Shown here: piece after piece, positions 18,031-26,730 of the stretch
How positions within the stretch are numbered: position 1 is the stretch's first letter
Layout: each line of letters opens with the position of its first letter
NCBI GenBank assembly: GCA_000163695.1
Contig: GG774889.1
Location: 4,560-68,559 of the forward strand
Direction: 5' to 3'
DNA: 64,000 bases
From: Bacteroidetes oral taxon 274 str. F0058
GTDB lineage: Bacteria > Bacteroidota > Bacteroidia > Bacteroidales > Paludibacteraceae
Notes under the pieces: model-generated
What the model was told of the DNA's origin: nothing
What the model saw: only the letters and a program-made list of their open reading frames with translations
Database searches by the model: none
Position numbers and translations under genes: made by a program

Positions 18031-19110
18031 ATGTTATTCGTCTCCCTCGCAATAGTCTCCATTTATGCAGTATTTATCCTCACTTGCCTTGTAGGATGGC
18101 TTCGTAACAGGTCTTTCACCGGCAATAGCGTGCAAAAGACAGATATAACACTGTCTTTGATAGTATGTTGTAAGAACGAAGAGAAGCGCCTGTCGGGCTT
18201 ATTGGCGTCTATCGAAGGACAAATCGAAGCAATCGATGAGGTTGTATTTGCCTCCGACCATTCGACCGATTCAACGGAGAGTATCCTGAACGCCTTTGCA
18301 CGACAGTACTCTAATATAACCGTTTTTGCCACAGAGGACAACGGCAAAAAAAACGCACTCCGAGAGGCTATTGCCAAAACCAACAGCGACTATATCCTAT
18401 GTACCGACGCCGATTGTATACTGCCCGACGGTTACTTGAACAGGGTAAAACAATTCTTATCGTCGCGCCTGCCCGACCTTATGATAGGAGCAGTAAAATA
18501 CACCGACGACGGCAGCACATTCGGCAGACTGCAAGCTCTCGACTTTGCCTCGCTGGCAGCAACCACCGCAGGAGCAGCATTGGCGGGCTGCCCGATAATG
18601 TGCAACGGAGCCAACCTCGCGTTCGGCAGAGACGTATGGGAAAAAGCCAAAGGCGACCTCGTAGACGACGAGCGGTCGGGCGACGATATGTTTCTAATGC
18701 ATTCCATCAAAAAAAGCGGCGGTACGATATCGTTCCTAAAAAGCCCGGAGGCTTTCGTAGAGACTGCCCCTGCGAGAACCCTTGCCGACTTTTTGGAACA
18801 ACGCAAGCGGTGGGCGTCGAAGAGCCGACACTATACCGACCCGCAAACTATCGCAGTAGCAATATTGGTGGCGTTGGTAAACGTCTCGGTGATAATATCG
18901 ATAGCAGCTGCCTTCTGCGACGTGCGTTTTTTATTGGTATTCGTTCTGAAATTGATAATAGACTGTTGCCTGCTGATACCTTTTTTGTTTTTTTCCCGCC
19001 AACGACATCTGGTGAAGTTTATCCTGCCTCTATCCATAATCTACCCTTTCTACACAATACTGACGGTCATATTGAGTACCTGCGGCAGATACCGGTGGAA
19101 AGAGCAATGA
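18031..19110 (+). CDS. Membrane glycosyltransferase, family 2
   Basis: A 359-residue processive-type GT2. One N-terminal helix (about residues 3-24) anchors a cytoplasmic GT-A domain with LSLIVCCKNEEKRL (donor loop, about 45-58) and the metal-binding CTDADCIL (about 129-136). The acceptor-site aspartates sit in DERSGDDMF, and the Q-x-x-R-W signature is EQRKRWASK. Two or three C-terminal helices (about 270-355) follow. Enzymes of this layout add sugars to lipid carriers or make extracellular polysaccharide. It follows gph by 60 bp. Product unknown. Confidence 0.83.
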   Translation: MLFVSLAIVSIYAVFILTCLVGWLRNRSFTGNSVQKTDITLSLIVCCKNEEKRLSGLLASIEGQIEAIDEVVFASDHSTDSTESILNAFARQYSNITVFATEDNGKKNALREAIAKTNSDYILCTDADCILPDGYLNRVKQFLSSRLPDLMIGAVKYTDDGSTFGRLQALDFASLAATTAGAALAGCPIMCNGANLAFGRDVWEKAKGDLVDDERSGDDMFLMHSIKKSGGTISFLKSPEAFVETAPARTLADFLEQRKRWASKSRHYTDPQTIAVAILVALVNVSVIISIAAAFCDVRFLLVFVLKLIIDCCLLIPFLFFSRQRHLVKFILPLSIIYPFYTILTVILSTCGRYRWKEQ

Positions 19111-19166
19111 AAACACTGTAATAACAAACGATTAGCAGGAAATATTAACAATAAATTCCACACAAA

Positions 19167-20228
19167 ATGCGAATAGAACAACTGACTTTTACAAGATTTC
19201 TGGCTGCCATACCGATAGTATTGTTTCATTATAGCAGAGAAATTTTCCCGTTCAACACTCCGGCACTTAACTTCTTGGTAGTAAATGCCAATATGGGTGT
19301 CAGTTATTTTTTCATTCTTTCGGGGTTTGTTATGGCTATTGCCTACGGCAACCGACAGAGTATCGACTTTGGTGACTTTGTAAAACGGCGTTTTGCAAGG
19401 ATTTATCCCGTACATTTTTTGGCAATAATATTGCTGTTGGTATGCTTTGTTGCAAGAAATTCGCCTTGCTCCGACTATCGGGGATTACTGCTAAATCTTA
19501 CCCTGCTGCAAAGTTGGGTGCCGGGGTTCGCTCTGTCATTCAATGTACCTGCTTGGTCGCTATCGACAGAGATGTTTTTCTACCTGTCGTTCCCATTTAT
19601 TTTCAACCGCCTGTATCGTATCGAAGGCAACCGTAAATACCTGATATACATTACAATATTTTTCTTCATCATTGCTCAGATATTACTGCATATTGCCATC
19701 AAGCCAACTCCTCTGGGCGAGGCTTCGACGCAATTCTTAGGTTTTGCTATGTATTCGCCAATAACGCATATAAACGAATTTCTCATAGGCAATATAGCAG
19801 GTTTCTTTTTCGTCGAAAAAAAGATAAAAACACGCAACTACGATTTACCGATAATAGGACTTCTCGTTTTGTTGATATTGACATTCAAATACAACACCTT
19901 CTTTATACTTCACAATGGTCTGTTGGCTTTTATATTCGTTCCATTCATACTATTATTATCTGCAAACAACGGATTTATCTCCAAGTTTGCCAATATGAAA
20001 ATCCCCGTGTTTCTGGGCGAAATAAGTTACAGTATCTATATCTTGCAATATGCGTTTGTTACACTGTGGGGCGAAAATTCGGTCAGAACCAATGCTACGT
20101 TTTTTTATCCGTATCTAATATCGCTAATCATTGTGGCAGCTCTTAGCTTCAAATACATAGAGACACCGCTGAGAACCATAATTACCAATATGGATATAAA
20201 GCAACTATTTTCCCGAAAAAAGTTTTAA
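19167..20228 (+). CDS. Acyltransferase family 3 (OafA/YrhL-type) membrane protein
   Basis: A 353-residue polytopic protein. It starts MRIEQLTFTRFLAAIPIVLFH, with the R-x-x-A-x-x-x-V-x-x-x-H motif that places the catalytic histidine at the end of helix 1. SYFFILSGFVMA and KRRFARIYPVHF further match family 3, whose members O-acetylate sugars of LPS, capsule or peptidoglycan. About ten helices run to the C-terminal SYSIYILQYAF and YIETPLR segments typical of the group. Together with the GT2 gene it may decorate a surface glycan. The displaced Rhs array begins right after its stop. Confidence 0.85.
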   Translation: MRIEQLTFTRFLAAIPIVLFHYSREIFPFNTPALNFLVVNANMGVSYFFILSGFVMAIAYGNRQSIDFGDFVKRRFARIYPVHFLAIILLLVCFVARNSPCSDYRGLLLNLTLLQSWVPGFALSFNVPAWSLSTEMFFYLSFPFIFNRLYRIEGNRKYLIYITIFFFIIAQILLHIAIKPTPLGEASTQFLGFAMYSPITHINEFLIGNIAGFFFVEKKIKTRNYDLPIIGLLVLLILTFKYNTFFILHNGLLAFIFVPFILLLSANNGFISKFANMKIPVFLGEISYSIYILQYAFVTLWGENSVRTNATFFYPYLISLIIVAALSFKYIETPLRTIITNMDIKQLFSRKKF

Positions 20229-20249
20229 CCCCCCAAAGGATGTGGCTAA

Positions 20250-20354
20250 TATGAAGGCAATCTGCTTTTTGAAGGTGCCGATGCACCTCAATTAAGTTTA
20301 GAGGACAAAATCCAAAAGTTTTTAATAGACAACCCTTTAATGAACTTATTTTGA
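20250..20354 (+). pseudogene. C-terminal remnant of a polymorphic toxin
   Basis: An open frame of 34 codons with no start, reading YEGNLLFEGADAPQLSLEDK and ending FLIDNPLMNLF. It lies immediately before a gene that looks like an immunity gene, so I read it as the tail of an Rhs toxin whose core and most of the toxin domain have been lost. Family unknown. Confidence 0.4.
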
Positions 20355-20359
20355 GCAAT

Positions 20360-20677
20360 ATGGAGAAAATCATAAATGATTTAAATAGTTTAATTCCCTT
20401 ACTGAAAACAGAACTTCAGAGAGAAGGAAGTCTCTTTCCTGTTTATCAATTGAAACGTACTTTGCTTGTTCTTTCGTCTATACGTAATGATATTATATCT
20501 AAATCGTATGACAAGAACTTATTGCAAGATTTGGACGCCATAGAACATTGGTCAATAGACTCTTGGCCTTGGGATAGTTTGATTACAAAAAAAACTTGGT
20601 CTATCATTGAAGAATATAATAAAATCAAAAAAATAACTGTCCTTGCAAAACAACGCACAATGAAACACCATCGGTAA
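20360..20677 (+). CDS. Putative immunity protein of an Rhs module
   Basis: A 105-residue acidic, mostly helical protein with no signal peptide. It starts at the ATG at 20360, five bases after the toxin remnant's stop. Position directly behind a toxin tail and before the array's first hairpin repeat supports an immunity role. I do not recognise the family. Confidence 0.5.
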   Translation: MEKIINDLNSLIPLLKTELQREGSLFPVYQLKRTLLVLSSIRNDIISKSYDKNLLQDLDAIEHWSIDSWPWDSLITKKTWSIIEEYNKIKKITVLAKQRTMKHHR

Positions 20678-20749
20678 TACTCTAAATTAGCAGTTCCGAT
20701 TGTAAGAATCAAGTAACCAACCACATACTTTTTTTTAAAGTGCAAGTAT

Positions 20750-20776
20750 AAAGGCAGGGATATTTTCCTTGCCTTT
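20750..20776 (+). repeat. Array hairpin repeat, copy 1
   Basis: AAAGGCAGGGA pairs with TCCTTGCCTTT (11 bp, one G-U) around a 5-nt loop and is followed by a T-rich stretch, so it can act as a terminator. Nearly identical copies occur at 30421, 31136 and 37908. Similarity continues about 110 bp downstream into the Rhs core in copies 1-3, so the hairpin and the Rhs tip were duplicated together. Confidence 0.8.
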
Positions 20777-20810
20777 CGCTGTTTTTGCTCCTAAATCCAA
20801 CAGAAAATAA

Positions 20811-21401
20811 GCTGACGAGAAAGTCTCGGAGCTTTATGCTTCGGAGTGGGAGTTTGACGTCTACAGAAAAATTCGTACCTTCGCAGGACGTTCTTTGAAT
20901 GATTGTCCGTTCCGCTATCAAGGGCAGTATGAGGATGAGGAGACGGGATTGTACTACAATCGGTTCAGGTATTACGACCCGAATACAGGTGGGTATATAA
21001 GTCGAGATCCGATAAGGCTGGAAGGTGAAAATCCTACGTTGTATGGGTATGTGTCTGATACAAACATGTGGGTGGATATTCTGGGATTGGATGTTATTCG
21101 ACTACGCCATTATACGAGCAATAAAGGGCTTCAAGGCATTGAAGAGTCGATGACCATCAAGGCAGGTGACCAAAACGCAGTCTTTGCAGTAAAGGCTAAG
21201 GGAAAACCATTTAGTATGGCTGATGCTGCTAAGAAATATAAAATTTCAACTCCCAATCATACGAGAAATTATATTGATTTTGATATAGATGACAGTCGTA
21301 TTGAATTTAGAAAAAATGATTTGGGCGTTGAAGAATATAAAATTAAGAGAGACGTTGAATTAGACCATAAAACAACAAAATTTGTAAAACGCTGTAGATA
21401 A
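20811..21401 (+). pseudogene. Displaced Rhs tip with ADP-ribosyltransferase-like (HYD1 type) toxin domain
   Basis: An open frame of 196 codons with no normal start. It opens with the end of an Rhs core (SEWEFDVYRKIRTFAGRS, then RYQGQYEDEETGLYYNRFRY, DPI, NPTLYGYV). The core ends at the ILGLD junction, and a toxin domain of about 104 residues follows. Its start RLRHYTSNKGLQGI and the later ADAAKKYKISTPNHTRNYI resemble Tox-ART-HYD1, a class of ADP-ribosyltransferase toxins. The toxin part is uninterrupted, but lacking the N-terminal delivery region it cannot be a complete Rhs protein. The partner gene overlaps its stop by one base. Confidence 0.62.
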
Positions 21402-21712
21402 TGGGAATAATAGTATTAAATCAGCATGAGTATCAGGAAATATTTCGCATTCTTAATGTCACAATAGGCTATATAGACAAGATCGCATCTGGTTTTTATG
21501 GGACAGAAGAAACTGCTTTAGCTCTATTACTGGGATTTAAAGAGAACAAAACATTAGATCAATTATCCCAGATTAGATATATTCTTCAGATTGCTATGGA
21601 AAAGCAATTATCAAACCAAGAGTATGATGAAATTATAGAAAAAGAAGTGGAAATATGGAAACCTCCTTATGATAGTTCTAAGGAGGAGTTGTTAGATATG
21701 ATAAGAGAGTAG
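21401..21712 (+). CDS. Putative immunity protein for the HYD1-type ART toxin
   Basis: A 103-residue acidic protein whose ATG shares one base with the toxin's TAA stop (TAATG), implying translational coupling. Sequence starts MGIIVLNQHEYQEIFRILNV and is predicted mainly helical, with a C-terminal KPPYDSSKEELLDMIRE. Family not recognised; immunity role inferred from coupling to the ART-like toxin. Confidence 0.6.
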   Translation: MGIIVLNQHEYQEIFRILNVTIGYIDKIASGFYGTEETALALLLGFKENKTLDQLSQIRYILQIAMEKQLSNQEYDEIIEKEVEIWKPPYDSSKEELLDMIRE

Positions 21713-21806
21713 GTCTTGATAAATGCATAGAATGGATTCGGTAACAAATCAGAACCACTACAACAGACGATTTATTACGCCAATGGGTCTGTCTTAGGAC
21801 AAATAA

Positions 21807-22301
21807 ACCGGACTGTACTACAATCGGTTCAGATATTACGACCCAAGTGCTGGTGGGTATATAAGCCAAGAACCGATAAGGTTGCTGGGCAATAACCCTA
21901 CGCTGTATGGGTATGTTTGTGATAGTAATACAGAGATAGACCCGTTTGGGTTGGAGTGTGGTAGAAAGGTTAAACCTTTAAAAGAGGGAGACAAAGTTTA
22001 TAGGGTTTATGGAGGAGATTTAAAAGCAGGTGGAGCTTCATGGGCAAGAGTCAGTCCTAACAAATATAAAAATTACCGAAATTCGGCAGGACTTCCTCCC
22101 GGAAAAGAAAGTGAAGTAACGAACACGAGGCGTTTTGTTATAGAAGGAATTATAAAAGACCCATCCAAAGTTGTTAAATCAAGAAAAGCCATTCCTCTAG
22201 ATGGAAATAAAGGGGGTATAGATGAATATATTATCCCTAATTGGGAAAATAATGGAGCAATAGAAATAATAAGAGTAAGTGGAGTAAATCCCGAATTTTG
22301 A
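21807..22301 (+). pseudogene. Displaced Rhs tip with YRVYGGD-type toxin domain
   Basis: The frame opens after a stop at 21804 with a short Rhs tip (LYYNRFRYYDPSAGGYIS, then NNPTLYGYVCDSNTEIDPFGLE). The toxin domain of about 112 residues contains KVYRVYGGDLKAGGASWARV, GLPPGKESE, TRRFVIEGII and GGIDEYIIPNW, ending SGVNPEF. I recognise this as a recurrent polymorphic-toxin tip. The early arginine and late DEYIIP could fit an ADP-ribosyltransferase-like fold, but I cannot confirm that. The toxin part is intact; the Rhs part lacks any N-terminal portion. Confidence 0.58.
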
Positions 22302-22302
22302 A

Positions 22303-22659
22303 ATGGAAAAATATTATTTATCTTCTTTAGATAGTTACATATTTGAAGAAGTCAGAGAATGTATAATTAGAAAAAAAATAGTTTTAAATAATGGTCGTCA
22401 GCTTCTTACGGCTACTATAAACCCACCTGTTATTATCCATAATAAGGATATTGGTAAGATAAGTCTAATAAATAGATATGAGGATGAAAGTCTATTCCCT
22501 ATTTTGGAATTTCCTTGTTTCGTTAATGTTTTAGTAGATATGAAAAGCCATTTTGATAATATTGATTGGAGAAAAGCAAAAGCGTCTGATTTTCAGTTTG
22601 TTGCGGCGTGTGAATTATATAAAAGTAGAGAAAATGCAGAAAAGTATTTTTGTGGATAA
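22303..22659 (+). CDS. Putative immunity protein for the YRVYGGD-type toxin
   Basis: A 118-residue protein starting one base after the toxin's stop. The sequence contains a mixed alpha/beta pattern (VLNNGRQLLTATINPPVII, then EFPCFVNVLVDM and a C-terminal FVAACELYKSREN). It has no signal peptide. The family resembles uncharacterised Bacteroidetes proteins found behind this toxin type, and position is the main support. Confidence 0.6.
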   Translation: MEKYYLSSLDSYIFEEVRECIIRKKIVLNNGRQLLTATINPPVIIHNKDIGKISLINRYEDESLFPILEFPCFVNVLVDMKSHFDNIDWRKAKASDFQFVAACELYKSRENAEKYFCG

Positions 22660-22682
22660 TAAAAACTAATGCTCCATATTGA

Positions 22683-23113
22683 GAGTTTGACATCTACGGA
22701 AAAATTCGTACCTTTGCAGGACGTTCTTTGAATGATTGTCCATTCCGTTACCAAGGGCAATATGAAGATAGTGAAACAGAATTGTATTACAACCGTTTCC
22801 GCTACTACTCGCCCGATGAAGGGATGTACATCTCCCAAGACCCGATAGAGTTAAACAGTAGAGTGATGGAGCAAGGTTTGGTCAAGGGGATACCCTTCAA
22901 AGAAAAACGGATATTGGGACTGACTATGATGCAGTAAGAGGAATTGCCGAAAAAGATTTGCTCAGTAGGAGAAATGACAAGGTTAGCGGAAATAAGAAAA
23001 ATAGTATTTCAGCAACAAAACAAAAAACTCGCATCGGTAAGAAACGATTAAGCGATACCGACAAATCCTTAACGACAACAAAATCAGCAAGTTACCCGCA
23101 TTGGAAGAACTAA
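22683..23113 (+). pseudogene. Frameshifted Rhs tip and toxin remnant
   Basis: The Rhs tip (FDIYGKIRTFAGRSLNDCPF, YQGQYEDSETELYYNRFRYY, then SPDEGMYISQDPIEL) leads to a frame that ends at the TAA-free shift near 22890. The toxin tail resumes in another frame at about 22916 (DYDAVRGIAEKDLLSRRNDK) and ends ASYPHWKN. The basic, lysine- and serine-rich tail suggests a nuclease-type toxin, but only a fragment remains. At least one frameshift separates the two parts, so it is inactive as it stands. Confidence 0.5.
22686..22716 (+). promoter_or_regulatory. Exact promoter match inside the Rhs tip
   Basis: TTTG (22686-22689), a 19-bp gap and TACCTTTG (22709-22716) fit the Bacteroidetes -33/-7 promoter pattern. 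The bases also code for FD...RTFAG in the Rhs core. Other modules carry TACCTTCG here, one mismatch from consensus. Confidence 0.4.
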
Positions 23114-23132
23114 AATTTAGAGGAGATTGCGA

Positions 23133-23921
23133 ATGATGGGGTATTTAAAAACAAAAGAATATTTAACGCACGATGAACTTATTGAGCGAATCTTTCAAGA
23201 ATATAGAGACTGTGATAAAAAGAAATATACTTCATTATTTTTGTCAAGTTTAAGCAGCAATAAGCTCAGTTATAGAAGTGGTTTACCTGTTTTTGCCATA
23301 ATGCAAAGTTTTCCTAAGCATTCTTTTACTCCATGTAAAAAATCGGCTTCCGAAAAGGCACTATTTGATAAAATGAATGAGGAAGATAAGGCTTTCGTAA
23401 TAAGTCGGATTCCTTGCAAATATTGCTCTTCTTTAAAAAATATTGAAGTAGATATAGAATTAATTGAAGAATGTTTTTCAGAAGTAGGAGGTCTAATTGG
23501 GCATAATCCATTAACTTATTATCACTACTTGCTGCAAACCAATAAATTAGAAATCGTTAAGCCAATTGAATCCGATTTTAGAATTTTTTCGGAAATAATT
23601 ACCGTCCTCTTACAAGCAAATGAAAAAGAGACAGTTAAAAAAACAGTTCAATCTAAAATCGGTAAGATTAGAGGGTTTAAATCCAACACAGAACAAAGAC
23701 AAGTTTTATTAGAAACTTTGGGCTATTGCAGTATTTTAGAAACCAAAGAACATAAGGGATTGCTTGAACATTATACGAACTGTGCGTCAACTCCTCGAAA
23801 GACTCATAGTTCCGATTGGAATTGCCCTGTAGATTTTTGGTCGGGTAAAGATGGTATAAATAAACAAGCCTTTAGGTTTTGGTTTGAAGAATATAAAGAA
23901 TTGGAACAATTTTGGAAATAA
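23133..23921 (+). CDS. Putative immunity or module-associated protein, 262 residues
   Basis: Starts at the first of two ATGs (23133), 6 bases after AGGAGA. The protein contains LPVFAIMQSFPKHSFTPC, a CKYC pair (IPCKYCSS) and a C-terminal SSDWNCPVDFWSGKDGINK. These make a recognisable but unnamed Bacteroidetes family in which the cysteine pair could bind metal. It follows the frameshifted toxin directly and is intact, so an immunity role is plausible. It is larger than most immunity proteins here. Confidence 0.52.
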   Translation: MMGYLKTKEYLTHDELIERIFQEYRDCDKKKYTSLFLSSLSSNKLSYRSGLPVFAIMQSFPKHSFTPCKKSASEKALFDKMNEEDKAFVISRIPCKYCSSLKNIEVDIELIEECFSEVGGLIGHNPLTYYHYLLQTNKLEIVKPIESDFRIFSEIITVLLQANEKETVKKTVQSKIGKIRGFKSNTEQRQVLLETLGYCSILETKEHKGLLEHYTNCASTPRKTHSSDWNCPVDFWSGKDGINKQAFRFWFEEYKELEQFWK

Positions 23922-23963
23922 AGGGTTAATACACTATATTTGTTATTTAAGTAATATTTATAG

Positions 23964-24164
23964 ATTAGCGACCACTTAGATACCCCGATTTTAGCTACCG
24001 ACGAGCAAAGCAATAAAGTATGAGAGCGGACATTAGATATTTACGGAAGAGTCCGTAAAGAAGAATGCGAAAAAGACTTCTGCAATATGCTTTCTCAGTT
24101 GATAAATGGATATAAAAAATTAGGTCTTTCTTCTGAATTTCAAATTGATGACACAAATAAATAA
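23964..24164 (+). pseudogene. Rhs core and toxin remnant with nonsense codon
   Basis: The frame reads ISDHLDTPILATDEQSNKV, then TGA (where the core normally has tryptophan), then ERTLDIYGRVRKEE fused to a short tail CEKDFCNMLSQLING ending DDTNK. The first part matches the core stretch SDYLGTP..A.D.QGNKVWE seen in the module at 25974. The tail is the last 30 residues of an unknown toxin. Confidence 0.5.
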
Positions 24165-24170
24165 TGAGTT

Positions 24171-24512
24171 ATGTTTACAGGTGTTGATTACATTTTATAT
24201 ACACAGAAAAAGCAAGAGATGTTTGTCCAAGAAATGAAGAAATCTTTTTCATTATGGGACAATCCTTATTTTATTATTGATAATGAAGACAAAACAACGG
24301 ATATATATGTAGCTAAAAATAAAATTATGTTTGACCTTATGGATAAAAAGGGATTTTATACCAATAGAGGTTCCGGGGAAGGTCCTTTTTTACTTATATT
24401 TAATAGCAACTATACTTCAGATTGTAATAGAATAACTTTGGTTCTTCCCAAAGATATTGAAACGTCAGAATTTGCAAGAAGGGTATTTGATTGGCTTAAA
24501 TCTATTTTATAG
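24171..24512 (+). CDS. Putative immunity protein, 113 residues
   Basis: Starts 7 bases after the toxin remnant's stop. Sequence begins MFTGVDYILYTQKKQEMFVQ and alternates helices and strands, with a C-terminal amphipathic helix (FARRVFDWLKSIL). No signal peptide and no family recognised. Immunity role inferred from position. Confidence 0.5.
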   Translation: MFTGVDYILYTQKKQEMFVQEMKKSFSLWDNPYFIIDNEDKTTDIYVAKNKIMFDLMDKKGFYTNRGSGEGPFLLIFNSNYTSDCNRITLVLPKDIETSEFARRVFDWLKSIL

Positions 24513-24570
24513 ATAAATACTAACTATGTTTTTCATTCAAAGTTCTTTGAAATCTTACTTTTATATTTTG

Positions 24571-24681
24571 GGGAAAAGTGGTGAACTTGTTTGGAGTTCC
24601 GATTACAACATATACGGCAGGCTGAAAAATGTAAAGGCAAACGGACTTTCAAATCAAAATGGGCAAGCCCTAATAGTATGA
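24571..24681 (+). pseudogene. Short Rhs core remnant
   Basis: The frame GKSGELVWSSDYNIYGRLKN continues to NQNGQALIV and TGA. It matches the Rhs core pattern G.LVW...Y..YG and retains nothing upstream. Its stop overlaps the ATG of the next small frame. Confidence 0.45.
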
Positions 24682-24830
24682 GATTATCAGAAAAAAATAA
24701 AACATTTAAATTAACACCTGTTTATAAAGAAGATTATTTGAAAGATGAAAATGAAATTATACATGAGTACCGTCAATTGCCTAACAATCACATCTATAAG
24801 ACGAACCTATATATAAATATACTGAAATAA
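24678..24830 (+). pseudogene. Probable toxin remnant, 50 residues
   Basis: A frame starting MRLSEKNKTFKLTPVYKEDY and ending NLYINILK, four bases before the next immunity gene. It overlaps the Rhs remnant in another frame. Reading it as a fused toxin tail is inference; a tiny independent gene is possible. Confidence 0.3.
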
Positions 24831-24834
24831 AAAT

Positions 24835-25161
24835 ATGGAAGATATAAAAAAATATATACAATCCAAGCTAAACAATATCGAAGCAGAACTGAAGCGGGCT
24901 AAGTCTAATAAAGTAAATTTCATAGCACAGAAAAATCAATTATTGGATATGCTGTTTTTGATAGAGATATATGAAAAATATGATATAAGTAGAAAAAATA
25001 TTGATAAAATAGTTATTTTATCTAATACAAAGACCGATATTTCAGAATATAGATTAATGGAAGATAATGATTTAGATGATAGACAATATTGGCAAGAGCT
25101 TGTGATTGAAGAAGAAAAAATTAAATTACATTCAAATGATATTATAATTAAAAAGAAATAA
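24835..25161 (+). CDS. Putative immunity protein, 108 residues
   Basis: A highly charged, helical protein (MEDIKKYIQSKLNNIEAELK, then YEKYDISRKNIDKIVILSN and an acidic MEDNDLDDRQYWQELVIEEE). The coiled-coil-like N-terminus and acidity are common in immunity proteins that cap basic nuclease toxins. No family recognised. The next Rhs tip begins in the same frame right after its stop. Confidence 0.5.
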   Translation: MEDIKKYIQSKLNNIEAELKRAKSNKVNFIAQKNQLLDMLFLIEIYEKYDISRKNIDKIVILSNTKTDISEYRLMEDNDLDDRQYWQELVIEEEKIKLHSNDIIIKKK

Positions 25162-25731
25162 CGCTCTAACTTAGAGGCTCTTTACTATAACTGGCACAGA
25201 TGGTATAATTCAGAGACAGGCTGTTATATAAGCCAAGACCCGATAGGGCTGGCTGGAAATAATCCTACATTGTATGGATATGTGTTCGAGTCCAACATAC
25301 AGATTGACCCATTTGGGTTAGAATGCAAAAATGTAGCAAAGAAAGGCCCCAATATTCCTGACTATCATAGAAAGAATTTTACAGATGGAATTGTTAGTAT
25401 GAGACAAGTCAGTGGAGAAGAAACTTTCTATAAGTATCATGGTAAGTCTAATAGGTTAGGAAGAGAATATAACTATGTAACAAATAAAAAGTATACTTCA
25501 GAGAAAGCATTACGTGAAGATTTAGCTATTCTTAAGGAGTGGGGTGTTGAGATAAAATCTGTTACCACATTCAAGCCTCATGCTGGTACCTGGATAGGAG
25601 AAGGGACCGCAGCTCGACAGGTTAGCCGTGATGGGACAGAAATACTAACAGGTGGAGGCTATCAAGGGATAATAGATGTGAAGAACTTGCCAAAATCAAC
25701 AATTATAAGAACTGATAAAATTAATTTTTAA
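25162..25731 (+). pseudogene. Displaced Rhs tip with intact toxin domain (YHGKSNRLGRE type)
   Basis: A short Rhs tip with variant core (LYYNWHRWYNSETGCYIS, then GNNPTLYGYVFESNIQIDPF) opens right after the previous gene's stop. The toxin of about 130 residues has ETFYKYHGKSNRLGREYNYV, KALREDLAILKEWGVEIKSV, then GTWIGEGTAARQ and GGGYQGIIDV. This is a recurrent tip in Rhs and contact-dependent toxins; its activity is not known to me. The toxin is uninterrupted but has no start of its own. Confidence 0.58.
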
Positions 25732-25736
25732 CTATC

Positions 25737-25973
25737 ATGGATGAACTAAAAAGAATATTGAATAATTTAATTTCAGTAACCGATAATATATATAGGCTCG
25801 AACTGTATAAAAATTTTCTCAACGACATATCTGACATGGCTTTTACGACAGAAAAGGATATGATAAACAAAATGTATGTAAACTTTTCAGGGTTGTTCGC
25901 ACATTCAGAATTAGATAAAAAAGAATATGGTATATTAAAACAGTTGCTACAGCATTTGGAGAAAGTACATTGA
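25737..25973 (+). CDS. Putative immunity protein, 78 residues
   Basis: A small helical protein (MDELKRILNNLISVTDNIYR, ending LKQLLQHLEKVH) starting 5 bases after the toxin's stop. It resembles in size and style the 77-residue protein at 36664. The paired, intact toxin makes an immunity role likely. Confidence 0.55.
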   Translation: MDELKRILNNLISVTDNIYRLELYKNFLNDISDMAFTTEKDMINKMYVNFSGLFAHSELDKKEYGILKQLLQHLEKVH

Positions 25974-26721
25974 TTTTCCGTTGAGGCTATCGAAAATAGT
26001 GAGAAGAGTAAAGATTACTTTCCATATTTTCAGACAGACGAGCATACACGCAAAAACTTTGGAGGCTTAACCACCCACTTCGTGTGGGACGGCAACGTGC
26101 CACTGCACGAATGGACGGAGACGACCGAATCGGAAGAGAACGTAATTACTTGGCTCTTCGAGCAAGACACGTTCGTACCTGCCGCCAAGCTGGTTGCCAA
26201 CGGTGAGTGTTTTTCCATTGTGTCCGACTACCTCGGCACGCCCCTACAGGCCTACGACAAGCAGGGCAACAAGGTGTGGGAGCAGGAGCTGGACATCTAC
26301 GGGCGGCAAAGGAAACGTCCATCCGCGTTCATACCCTTTAAGTATCAAGGGCAGTATGAGGATGAGGAGACGGGATTGTACTACAATCGATTCAGGTATT
26401 ACGACCCGAATACAGGTGGATATATAAGTCAAGACCCGATAGATAGGGTTGGCGGGAAAAAATCCTACTTTATACGCTTTAGCAAAAAATGTGAATACGG
26501 AAGTTGATGTGTTGGGGTTGGATTGTTCCAAGAAACCTAAAATTTTTAAGAAATTTTCAAATGAAGAACTAGAAAAAGTAAGAAATGACGCACATGAACT
26601 TAAAAGAGATATTTTTGGTAAGAATGCTAAAATTGTCCACTATGACATTTATAAATATTCAAATAATAGAAAAGTGATTATTTTGAAAAAAGGAGGAAAG
26701 GAAAAACCAATAGATATATAG
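25974..26721 (+). pseudogene. Longest Rhs-core module, frameshifted by a GATA duplication, with a type-33-like toxin
   Basis: The frame opens directly after the previous stop and carries one of the two longest core pieces in the array: FVWDGNVPLHEWTETTE, WLFEQDTFVPAAKLV, FSIVSDYLGTPLQAYDKQGN, then RYYDPNTGGYISQDPI. Here GATAGATA (26438-26445) replaces the GATA of sister modules, shifting the frame so this reading ends at 26505. The toxin continues in the shifted frame (GKNPTLYALAKNVNTEVDVL, then NDAHELKRDIFGKNAK and YDIYKYSNNRK) to 26721. The HELK...YD(I/L)YK pattern recalls polymorphic toxin type 33; that name is tentative. Confidence 0.6.
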
Positions 26722-26730
26722 ATTATCCGT

